Shown piece after piece: positions 24,365-35,300 of a stretch of DNA of 64,000 nucleotides. The notes under the pieces were generated by a model. The model ran no database searches and was not told the DNA's origin. It saw nothing but the letters and a program-made list of their open reading frames with translations. This DNA is from Monosiga brevicollis MX1 (Eukaryota > Opisthokonta > Choanoflagellata > Craspedida > Salpingoecidae): assembly GCF_000002865.3 (NCBI RefSeq), contig NW_001865072.1, positions 44,435-108,434 on the forward strand, written 5' to 3'. Positions within the stretch are counted from its first letter, which is position 1; every line of letters starts with the position of its first letter. The position numbers and the translations under genes were made by a program.

Positions 24365-26148
24365 GATGCTGGTGGCTGATGTGTGGTCGCTGTAACACGG
24401 CAATGGCACACTCGCAGCAGGCGGTGCTGGTGGCAGTGGACGTATTGGTGTGGCACGCGAGGTCGGATGCAGTGGTCGATGGTGGTCACTCGAGATCGAG
24501 GAAAATGAGCTGTCTGATCAAGACGCTGCACTTGTATCAAGCCATGGACGGTGGGTGGGGAAGCGGGGCATGGAGGTGGAAGGGTGCAGTGCAACAGAAG
24601 CAAAGGGCTTGAGCTTTGGCTGCAGATGGCACTTGGAAGCAGTGGATGCTGTCATTGTGCACCGTGGCGAGATGAAATGTAGCAAGATCATGGCTTGCTG
24701 CTCACGCGAGGCCCTCGTGGTTTGAGATCTTGCTCGAGAGGTTCAACGCAATGCTCATGAGTACAGTGCTCATGAGATACAGTGCTCATGAGATGTGCGC
24801 TGCCAGGTTGCTTTGAAGGAAAAAGGACACCAGCAGGACCAAGGTCAGGGCTACGGAGTGAATACGGTGGTTGTCAAATGGCATGACAAGCCTCTTTGTT
24901 CTCGTAAGCACATCCCAAAAATAGAATAGAAAGCAATAAAATTTTAAATGTGTGTCAGGTACTGACTGCTGCTTTTGACTTTATGAAGGATACTTTGATG
25001 ATGATGTATTTGATGGCCATATAAACACTGATAGATTAAGGATGTTTTTGTAGATGATAATTGATTAAATGTAGGTAACTATCAGCCTCACAAGCAAGGG
25101 GGGATACAGGTGCCTGGAAGCATGCTTGGGTCTGGAAAAAGAAGGAGACCCAATGGGGTGGTGCTGCAGGTGTGGGTTTTGCCTGATTTACTCGTGAGCA
25201 TTGCTTGAAAGGCTCTGCTGTTATCACATGGTTCCTGACCATGTCCTGACCATGTCCTGACTATGCCCTGACACCAAGCTGACTCCAAGCTGACTAGGCC
25301 CTGACTATGCCCTGACACCATGCTGATTCCAAGCTGACTAGGCCCTGACCATGTCCTGATCATGTCCTGACTATGCCCTGACACCATGCTGATTCCAAGC
25401 TGACTAGGCCCTGACCATGTCCTGATCATGTCCTGACTATGCCCTGACACCATGCTGACTCCAAGCTGACTATGCCCTGACTCGGGTTCTTGCCTAACCT
25501 CCACCCATGTCTGATGCTGGCTGCACCTGCTTCCTTTACCTTGCTGTCTCCACGCTAACGGTGTATGCTGGCGCTCTGCTCTACTTTGCAACCAGTGACC
25601 CATGAACTTTTTTTATCGCCGCATCACACCAGGACCGAGGCTTGCTTTGATCGAATCAGCTGTGGCCACAACGACGCACCAAGCCTGCATTAAGTTAATG
25701 TCGAAGAAATCCAAGCAGATGAAGAAGTCATAATGTTGCATAAGGAAACTTATGCTTAAAATGTTTAACAAAAAAAAGAATAAGATAGAATCACAAGACA
25801 AAAAAATATAGAGTAAAGGCCAACAGCACCATGTATTCCCATCTGGTCACCCACGATAGTACTAGCATGGCCCAACATGGCTTAACTGCGGCGATCGGAC
25901 GAGAGCCGGTGTATTCTATGTGGTATGACCGTTGGCGGGAGCAGGTACAAAAAGTAAACATAAAAAAAGGTGTTGGTCTTAGCACCTTGAAGCACAACCT
26001 TGCTGCACTCCGAGTGACGAGAAGCTTCATCTGGATCAGGTCAACTAGTGAGAAAGAGTGTGATCTTAGTATTGATTCGGCAAGCTGAGGCCGGAACAGC
26101 TAGAGTGTATCCATAGATCCATCCTGATGTGCAGTTGTTCTTTTTTTG
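24365..26148. other. Intergenic region holding a minisatellite; no supported gene
   Basis: These 1.8 kb separate the receptor-L gene start from the 3' end of the single-module receptor cyclase. They contain an 11-bp minisatellite (25239-25480), A/T-rich segments around 24900-25080 and 25690-25830, and scattered short frames without splice support. The upstream 200 bp (24365-24560) should hold the receptor-L promoter. Confidence 0.6.
25239..25480. repeat. 11-bp minisatellite with 66-bp higher-order period
   Basis: Twenty-two consecutive 11-mers all end in CTGA, for example CCATGTCCTGA, CTATGCCCTGA, CTCCAAGCTGA and CTAGGCCCTGA. Part of the array repeats as a six-unit (66 bp) block. The minus strand reads as an 11-residue Ser/Gly/His repeat without stops, which I regard as repeat-driven and not coding. 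Confidence 0.9.
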
Positions 26149-29100
26149 CTAAGCAAAGGTCATGGCTGATCCGTCACTATCGGGAGCATCACTGAGAATT
26201 TGAACAATTGTATCGACCGGTTTGCTGGGTGCTTGATCTTGGAGATGGTTGTTGTGCTGTTCAGACCCGGAGGGTTGGGTGTTGTTTGCACGAGTATTGC
26301 CGGCCATCTCCACCGAATCGCTGAGAAGCGACGATTTGCTCTGGCTGATCTCAGCCATTGAGCTTAGACTGACGGGGACGGTATCCGAGTGCTCAAATAC
26401 CACGCCATTGTGAGGCAGCGACAAGCGATTTGCTTGGTCTGTCCGAGGTGAGCTAGGATGACCGCCGGCGCTGTGCTCGTGTGGGTGCCGAGGATTCAAC
26501 GAGACGCGGGGGCTACGTGCACTTTGGTTTGAGACTGTGCTAAACCGCGCTTTTCGCGGCATCTTGACAGTTGCTTCCACGTCATCCATCCCCGGAGCAT
26601 GGCCCAGCCAGTAGGTTTGCATTTTGCCCAATCCTTTGATGTTCACAACTGGATCGCGCTGAATCACGTGGAGGGATTGGTCGTGCTTCTGCACCAATGC
26701 CGCGGCCTCTGGGGACATGTGAATGCAGTTCCGCACGCTGTTGCTCTCCATTCGTGATGCACAGTTGACCGTCGATCCAAACAAACAGAATCGTGGCGTC
26801 AAGGTCCCCACCACATTTGATACAACCGGTCCGCTGTGAAAACCGACGCGAATGTTAATGTGATCACCCTCGGGCTCGTCCTCAATGATGGGGATTGCAT
26901 TTGCTCCCGCCAGGGCATCCATAGCAAACCGAGCCACGCGAGCTGCATGATCTGGTTGGGGTACAAACAAATTGCCCACGCACATGTATGCGTCACCAAT
27001 GGTCTCGATCTTGTACAGGCCGTGCTTATCGCAGAGTTGGTCGAATACTGTGTACAGTCGATCCAGCATATTGGAAACCTGAACTGGCTCTAGCGTGGCA
27101 CTCATGTCCGTAAAACCGCAAATGTCCGAAAAGAAAATGGTCACCTCTGCATGATGCTCCGGCTCTATACCATGTCCCCAATCAACGGATTTCGACCAGA
27201 AAAACAAGTGGCGGTGAGCAGAAATGAGAAAGGGCCACGCTTCATGCATTACCTGGAAGACCATGGTCACTGCTGCAACAACTTTGCGAACGACGTACCA
27301 ACAGTTCGGCCCTCGCGCAGTGCAGCTGCGATGTGCTTTGGAAAGACCTGCTCTAGCAGCTCATTGTCTTGAATGCCGCCCTTGCGTGAGTTGGCCCGCA
27401 TCTTCCCCTCCAGGGGTTCAATCCGTCGCAACAGCTCGACAAACGTCGGGCGCATGTCGGGATCGGCTGCAAATGCCTCCTACGGGATACCAGATGAAAG
27501 ATGTGACATAATGCCAGGCGGCCAAATAAAGAAAACAGGAGAAAGAAATAAAGAAGCAAGAGCAAGTGTGCAGAGATAGTATTCAGGGCACATATTTGCA
27601 TTGAACGGACATTCATGAGGACGGCGAGCTCAGGTGGCATGTTTTCGGGTGTAACAGGACGCAGCTTGCGACCGAGAATGTTCTGAACCAGTGTGTTTGA
27701 ATCAAAGCTCATATCCTCGTAAGGGTCCTCGCGTGAAAAGACCTCAAACATGACCATGCCAAAGCTATACACGTCGCTGGCAAATGTACACGGACCGCCG
27801 CGCAGCAGTTCTGGGAAGATGAGGCACGGAGAAAGAAAAAAAGGCCCGGTGATGAAGGCGGAAAAAATATACATATACAAGAACCACTGGTCGGCCAAAG
27901 CACGAGGCAAAGAGCACAGACCAGGCGCCATCCAGGCCAAAGTGCCGCCCCGTTGGCTGTGTTCCGAGGCAAAGCCTGCCATCCCAAAATCCGACACCTT
28001 GACTTGGAACTTGCTATCAACCAGGCAGTTCTAAGAACACCCGCAGAGAGCAAAGCACGGTTAAGCGCATTGCTGTGCATTGAAGAGCTCGGTGTGGAGA
28101 CATAAAACGAGCACATACCAGAGCCTTCAGATCACCGTGGATCAGATCTGCGTTGTGCAAGTGTCGCATGCCGCAGGTTATGTTGTGCAAGCTGTTGTAA
28201 CGAAACTCATCATCCAGTTCCATTGCTTCGTTGTGCAGCATGTTGTAAAGCGACCCCATTTGCATGTACTCTCTTGGAAGCACCCAGCCGTGTTGAACAG
28301 GGCAGGCGGATGAGAAGAAAACGAGACCGCCTCGTTGAACGATGGTTTTGCAGAAAAACTTACAACACCATGAGTGGCTCCATACCCGACTCCACAACAG
28401 CACCCACCATGCGACAAATGTTGTCATGCTGCATGCGGCTCAACAGGCGCATTTCACGGAAGAGCTGACGGCGCGCGCGTGTTTCTGCTGACGGGCCAAA
28501 GAGTCTACTCCAACAAGGAACATACGTATCATGGATGGTTCGACTTGGCTTGGAGCTTGATGCGTTGTTTGCGGATGCTTTGTTCACAGCTGCTTCGGCC
28601 TCGATAAAAAAGGTGCGCATGCGATTGCGGGCCGTATGATCCGTGCGCTTTGTTGTGGTTTTGCGGCTCGAGAGCGAGAAGTTTAAACTCGAGGACGCGA
28701 CAGCGACGTCACGCCCGCTTGCCACCCTGCTCTGGCTGTGTTGTTTGCGATGCTTGTTGACGTAGGCGCGCTTGACTGCCACAGCTTGCCCACGGAGCTT
28801 GGCGGCCAGTACGACGCCAAATGAGCCAGAACCTAAAACTTCAGGTGGCTGATCCAAGACGAGATCCTTGGCGTCGATTTGCCAAATACCATCCGTTTTC
28901 AGGCGTTGTCGATGGTTGTTATAGAGGATCAGCGAGGCAATGACGATAATCACGGGTACCAGCACTTGTACAATCAGGATGCCAAAGGGTACGCAGGTGC
29001 CAGCCGATGTGACGTAGCCTGAGTCACACTCACAATTGCCGTCGCTGTATGTCTCGTGCGCAGCACAAACGGAAACGCAGGGGTAGCAGACACATTGATA

Positions 29101-30901
29101 TTGCACGGTCTCACTCGTTGGGCATGGGTATTGATGGTGGGTGTCACACGAAAAGTCGTCGCGCAGCCGAAAGCCGTAGGGGCATGACATGTGTTCCAAA
29201 TCAGCGTCCATGTTGCCACATGTCAGCGTTTTGTCTGCGTTTGTGGTTAAAAACGAGAGCTCGCGCTATATGCACACCAAAAACGAAATAAGCAAACCAG
29301 CGCGTGGAACCAAGAATGAAGCATCTACGGGCGCAAGGAACAGTTTGTTTGGTTGGGAAGACGAAGAACCAACCAGCAAGGCAAAAACCCTCACGGTGGA
29401 GAGAGGGGAGCGCCAGTAGCTAATGGAAGAGGCGCCAGCCTTTTCAAAGTCCGAGTGGTTAAACCCAAACAGAGCCGAAACGGGTCCATGTGTTTCCTAG
29501 TGAAACAGCCTTCCTGTGAGGTTGTCCCTCGCTTTGGCTCCACGGTTGGCCAGAGACGTACCTCCTCACTCAGCCCGGTGATCGAAGACAAAACCCAATC
29601 TGCGGTCAAGGGATTCAAGTACGGACGACAGGTCGCAATGGCACCTTGAGATAGGATAGAGCTGGATTGGGGCATTTGGTTCTTTGAAGGCGGCCCATCG
29701 CTGCTGCAATCCAGTTTTGGCTTACCACTATACAAATTGGTTGAAGAACGAAAGGGATAGGCCTCGCCCAAGGCGTTGAAGTGGTTGTATTCGTTGAGAA
29801 ATTTTATGTTGGAAACAAACACAAGGCCCAGATCCATCATTTCTGAAGCAAGAAACGGCACGACGAAACATGCATGAGTGGCATGTTGTCACACACGATC
29901 TGAAGGCAACGAGCAAACCACTCTGACCGAACACGGCAGTAGCTACCTTCAATAATGCCGGTCTGAACAAAACCAACGTCTGCCAAGCCGTTGACAACGT
30001 CCAAGACCACCTGGTACTGATCTGCTGTGAAAATGATCTGACGAAAATCGGACAAGCATCACAAGCATCATGAGCTGATGATGTAGTAAAGCAACAACAC
30101 AGTCTTTGTGCCCGGCTGTGGCCATTCCTATGTCTGTCTGTCCATTGATTTGTCCATCTGGCACAAACCTGGGGGTTGGCGGTTAAAATCTCGATGCCAT
30201 GACGCAAGATTTCATGACGCTGTGCCGCATACCCAAAGAGGGAGTCACGCCCCACCGCTGAGATCACTTTGCCTTCGATATCAGCGAGGGAAGCTATATC
30301 GCTGCGATCGTGCTTTGTAAAAATTACGCCTCCCGCTTGCGACACGTCAACAGCTGCATCAGGGGGTGGGAAATCGAAAACAAAATTCAAGGCCATGAGT
30401 TCAGGATGTAAGGGTCAGGCAAACGCGTGAAGCAAGCTCTGAGGGGCGCGGCTCAACAAAACCCACTTTTGTGGTGGCGGACGATGGATGAGATGGGGGC
30501 AGCGCTCGTCTCCGCCGATAAGCAAGCAAAGATGTGGCTCGGTGTAAAGGCAAGATTGATCATGCCGAGACGAGCGTACTCGCGAATCTCTGACGTGGTT
30601 CCGGTCACATACACGGCTTCAACGCCAAGCAGAGACATTGAAGCATTGATGTCTCGCATTGCCCGATCATACAAGGCTATTTGCACGGCCAAAAGAGTAG
30701 ATATTAGACAGATGGCAGACTCTTTCGATCCACAAACGCGACGAGATCGATTCGGCACAATTCAGGCGTGCTACTGGCAGGAGCTGAGCTGCACGTACAG
30801 TTGTTGATGAGGCCTACGCGAGGCATGACGAGCGAGGCCTCGGCTGGCACCACCAACAGGCTGGCAGCCAACGCCACGGCGAGAGTGATCCAAACTCCCA
30901 T
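26149..30901 (-). CDS. Receptor kinase/guanylyl cyclase with one PBP-like ectodomain, 1135 aa
   Basis: Thirteen exons: 30901-30799, 30676-30467, 30353-30169, 30037-29947, 29842-29726, 29599-29562, 29496-29395, 29265-28364, 28272-28119, 28030-27922, 27810-27611, 27479-27299 and 27164-26149, totalling 1136 codons with consistent phases. Order: signal peptide (1-24), periplasmic-binding-protein type 2-like domain (about 35-285, PhnD-like phrases GYAAQRHEILRHGIE and VVNGLADVGFVQ), Cys-rich EGF-like stalk (298-372), transmembrane helix (376-399), kinase (about 414-755: GSGSFG, VAVK, HGDLK, DFG, APE), coupling helix, class III cyclase (803-995), Ser-rich tail. Cyclase metal sites FSD and IGD, guanine-type KIETIGD and FCLFG, and the Asn/Arg of VNCASRM are present, so GTP is the predicted substrate. 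Likely a plasma-membrane sensor making cGMP. Confidence 0.85.
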
Positions 30902-32331
30902 CTTTTGTTGGATCCGATGGCCAGCGAGCTTCAAATTCAGCAGCAGCAGCAACGGGCAGACCGACAAATGTAAAATGCCCCGAGAACATGTCGGAGCACA
31001 CCACAGCGGCAGGTGTGGTCTGGGGTCGGGCAGCTCTCAGCACAAAGCCGGCCATGCAACCTGGCGGTGGCAGGTGCACAGGGAAAACGTTCCCAGAGCC
31101 CGAGCAGGCCGCGAAGAATCGGCAGCAACCAAGACAAAACGCACAACAGGACACGTGATGGGTTTGTTGGGTGTTTGAGCTTGTGCCTACTCTGCTCAAT
31201 TGATGTCATGCATAAACCTATCTCGTCGTGAATTGGGTTCTGAGAACAGTGAACCGATGTAAATTTGATTTTCTATGCTTTGGGTTGTTTTCCTACGCGA
31301 CCTCCCAGAGTTCGAGTCGGCAACCACGCATGCGCGCCCCCGTCGTGAATTGGATTGATTCAAGCATGGGTTCTGAAATGATGTAGATTTGGCCCACAAA
31401 AATGATTTTCGATACTTTGGGTTGTTTTCCTACGCGACCTCGGAGTCGGCAACCACGCACGCGAGCCCAGCAACATGGCACGGCTCGGCTCGTGTGCCGT
31501 GTGTGGGAAAATCATCACGAAATCGCAACATCCTTGGGGTGTTTTACATCCTTTGTATTGGGGTTTCACACACATTTGTGACACAACAATTTTTAGCAAA
31601 TTTTTGCTTTTTTTTTGTCTATTTTCTTTGCCTTGGCATCGACGACTCGATCAGTGCACACCGAACGCACTCGGCCGGAATGACTTGAGCCTAATGAGTC
31701 GACTGCCCGCTATCATGTTTTGTTGTCGGCTGCATTGCATCAGCCCTTTACCCATGTACACATCAGCAATAAAAGTTCACACCTGTAGCCTGTATTGGAA
31801 AGACCTCTTGTGGTGAGAAGAACCAAGAGACCAAGAGTAAAATTTGCAGCAGAAAAAAAAAGGCCATCGAATTGCTTTTTATCCAGACAGCATCTCGTCA
31901 ATCTTTGCTCTCCCTGTGCCCATTGTTTCAAAACCCTTTGCTCTTGTCTTTGAAGCTGTCGACTCAGTGTTATGGCAACTAGATCGACACTCATTGCCAT
32001 ATCGCGTCAATTCAAAAAGGCGTGCCTTAAAGGGCACGTTGGCAAAACGCACAAAAACAGCGCCGCAACGAAGCGACGTTTCGAGTGAGCTACGCTCTTG
32101 ACACAACTTGATGTCTCGCAGATGCGAAAACGAAAAGGTGTGAAACAAAGAAGCAAACTTTTGACAAATCAAAAGACCTAGGGTTCGGGCATGACCAGGA
32201 CCTTGTAAAAGCGTCCTTCACCACCTATGCACCACGCCATTCATTGTTTTTTCTCATGAGCGATAGACTAAGACGGAAAACACGCACATTTTTTTGTCCC
32301 TCGTCCCACCAATAAACCAAAAACCAGCGAG
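30902..32331. other. Spacer between the receptor cyclase and the adhesin gene on the minus strand
   Basis: This 1.4 kb stretch holds the promoter of the receptor (just above 30901), the direct repeat at 31225-31470, T-rich sequence around 31590-31630, and the 3' flank of the adhesin gene. I find no frame with splice or motif support. Confidence 0.5.
31225..31470. repeat. Two-copy direct repeat of about 115-130 bp
   Basis: Copy 1 starts at 31225 and copy 2 at 31341, both with CGTCGTGAATTGG. Both contain CTTTGGGTTGTTTTCCTACG, then a CGACCTC and a GAGTCGGCAACCACGCA block. The copies differ by several small insertions or deletions. They sit in the spacer upstream of the single-module receptor cyclase. 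Function unknown; the motif in copy 1 resembling a tRNA T-loop does not form a T-arm. Confidence 0.8.
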
Positions 32332-35300
32332 CTAGGCGAACGCACCTTGGCCACCTCGTTGAGAATCATGGTCTCCATCCCAATCTTGCCACATGGGGCG
32401 GGCACCACCGTTGATGTCATAGGTGAGCTGGTAGTCGTTCTCCGAAAAGAGGTGAATCAGACCGCCTGAACCAGCACCACCCGAGCCGGCTGCAAGCATC
32501 AAGACCCAAAGTTAGCAAGCAGCAAATCAGCCTGAAAAAGGGCAGATGGGGGGTCACATACCCTGAGGGTTGCCGTTGTCTTGACCCCACCTGCAGGTAG
32601 CCTGCTTGGGGTTACCTTGCTCACCCGCAGCACGGAAAGAGGCGTGGGTCACAACGTTGCGTGCCGCAATCACAATGGCACCACCACCACGACCACCCTC
32701 GCCAGGCGCACAGTAAGCTTCAGTTGTTCCGGAATGGCTAGAGTTTGCGTGGCAGTAAACATTCCAGAGCTTGATCAAAGACAACGCGTCGGGCATCTGG
32801 TATCACAGTAGCAGCAACATCGATGCAGACGTACCCTGGACCACCTGCACCGCCGCCACTGCCCAAAGGCGCTACAGAATTGGTATTGCAGGTTTTTTTT
32901 GGGCGTGAGCAGCATGTGGCTTGTTTCAGGCAGACACGAAACGCGGACATCTGAATACTATCATATTTTTTCAGCTCACATACCATCAGCTGGGCTGAAA
33001 TCCACCACAGCGCGAACATCGTAGGTCGGACCACCCACAGCCGAATAATCACCATTGCAGCGGCCACGGTCCGGCGAGCCTGTATCAACCAAGCCCAAGC
33101 AGGGCAAGCCAAAGTGGTTGCAATGAGCCAGAACAATGAGTTGAGAGCGATGAGCCGATGAGCCTTTGTGGCCATTGCCCTTGCAAGGCGATCCCAACCA
33201 CATCCCAAGCGCAATTCGCACCGGTTTGGCCCTGAGTACCAAAGCTGCCGCCGCCCCCACCAGCACCGTGGGCATTGCAATCGTTGAAGTTGCCACCTGC
33301 ACCCGCGCGAGTGTCACACGTTGAACATCAAAGCAACACGAGCATCGGGGAGAATGAGATGCACGCCATGAGTCCGTTTTGCTCGAGCACGACGGGGCTT
33401 TGGTAGATAGGTCTGGGCTTGACTGACCGCCGCCGCCGGTGCCACCACCTGGACCATACCCAGCTTGGTTTCGTGTGTCCTCTACACGAAAACCGCACCC
33501 ACAGCAAGACCATGTGATGAGCGCGATTCGACTTTGCCAACGTGCCTGTGCCACAATCTTTGGAGAAGACATACCCATAATGTCAACTGTGGTAACAAAG
33601 TTCCATGCGCCATACCAGCCAAGCTCCGAAACATCGATGCGACACGAGTCGCAGATATCGAGGGTCTGGGCACGGAAGGCCACGATGCCACCGCGGTTGG
33701 TGCGTGGATCATATGCGCTCGTCGTTAGGATGGCGGCATCTCGGAGTTGCACGGTGGCATAGTTGGGAATGATTCCCTTGCGAGGATCATAACCCGGGAA
33801 GACGTCCTCCATCAAGTGAACACCACCAGAGAGCTCAAGGTTGTTGTTGGCTCCGGTGCCGAAATGTACACCGACGCCCTCGCCCTCGCAATATGCTGGT
33901 CTGATAGGGCCTTCCGCTGAGGGTACCCGAAAATAGCCATACTGCTCACCACGGCGCTCCAGCTCCTTGCAGGTGCGGCCATGGAGGCACACACCTGTGC
34001 AGCTCTTGTCCACGATCAAGCGATAGACGCGACCAGCCCTGAAGCACCAATGATATTTTGATTCCGAAATATCGGTGTCCCACACACATCATAAGCCTGG
34101 TCACGCGTAGAGAAGCCAAAGCAAGCCAGGTCTGCATGCCACTTACCCGCCATAGCCGCCCCGCTGGCCTTCAGCCCGATTGCGTTCATTACCCCAGCTT
34201 TGACGCGAACCACGATGGCCACCATCGACCTCAATTGCACCGAAAGAATTGGTCTGGGTAGATGTTTGCAGGCGAACCAAACCGCCTGAGCCGCCACCGC
34301 TTGAACCCACTTGAGGATTGCCATCAGGCCAGCTGTAAGGAGGCAGGGACAGTAGGGTAGACGTCGAGCAGCATCGTCAGCGAAATACGACAAGGGAGAA
34401 AGTAAAAGATCAAAACCAAAAAAACAAAACCAACAAAACCCAAAAACAGTAACAAAAAACAAACCCACAACCAAAAAATAAAAAAAACCGCCTCTTACCT
34501 GCAATCGGACCCCTGAGGTAGACCATCTCCACCATTGGCTCGAATGATGCCCTGTTCAAAGAAGACAGAGCCTGAGTATTCGAACGGCTTCATTGAACAC
34601 CCAAGACGAAGTCTCGATCTGAACAAACATTGTTTTGGATCTGCTGGGCAGCAATCTGAATAGCACCGCCACCGTGGCCACCAGGCTTGGGCGCGCAACT
34701 GCACCAATTGAGCATTAGCAAATACATGAGCTTGGGACGTGTTGATGCGTCGTAACCACAAATCAGCAGGTTGAGCACGCTTACGCTGATGTAGAAGGAT
34801 GGCCCGGTCCACCGGCGCCGCCACCACTGAGCACAAGGAAAAAAAAAAAAAAATGACAGGGCATGTATAAGATTGCCACAACATCTATTGTTAAGACATG
34901 CTGGCGTGTGCCTGGTTGGTACAAAAAAGGCGATCGGATCTCTCACCTGCCCATGACGGGGCGACTCCAGAAAGGACCGGACTCAACGCCGTAGGTCTTT
35001 CCAGCAACAGCCGATTTGTCATTAATGTTCCGTTGAACGCTACAGACAAACGCAAGGCGCAGCAAAAACGGCCATCAGATTTGCTGTCAGGAAACAAATG
35101 CAAGTGAAGCGTCCCAGGCAAGTGCGGGCAAAGAATGCTTCACTTACTCTGGGGTGCCCAACTGGCCGGCAACGGCAAATGAGCCACTGAAGCCAATGCA
35201 CGCAAAACGGGCACGGGTAAGATTATCACGAAGGGTACAGGATTGATGGCGGTCATGAGCAAGAGAACATCCGGAACACTTTTGTAGAAGCTATGCCATC

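Noticed and set aside
25088-25603. 171-codon minus-strand frame with an 11-residue repeat
   Set aside because: Its periodicity comes from the 11-bp minisatellite, which is open in three-unit steps; no signal or splice context.
31305-31330. Possible tRNA T-loop (GTTCGAGTC)
   Set aside because: The flanking bases do not pair as a T-stem and no anticodon or D arm lies upstream; the second repeat copy lacks the motif.
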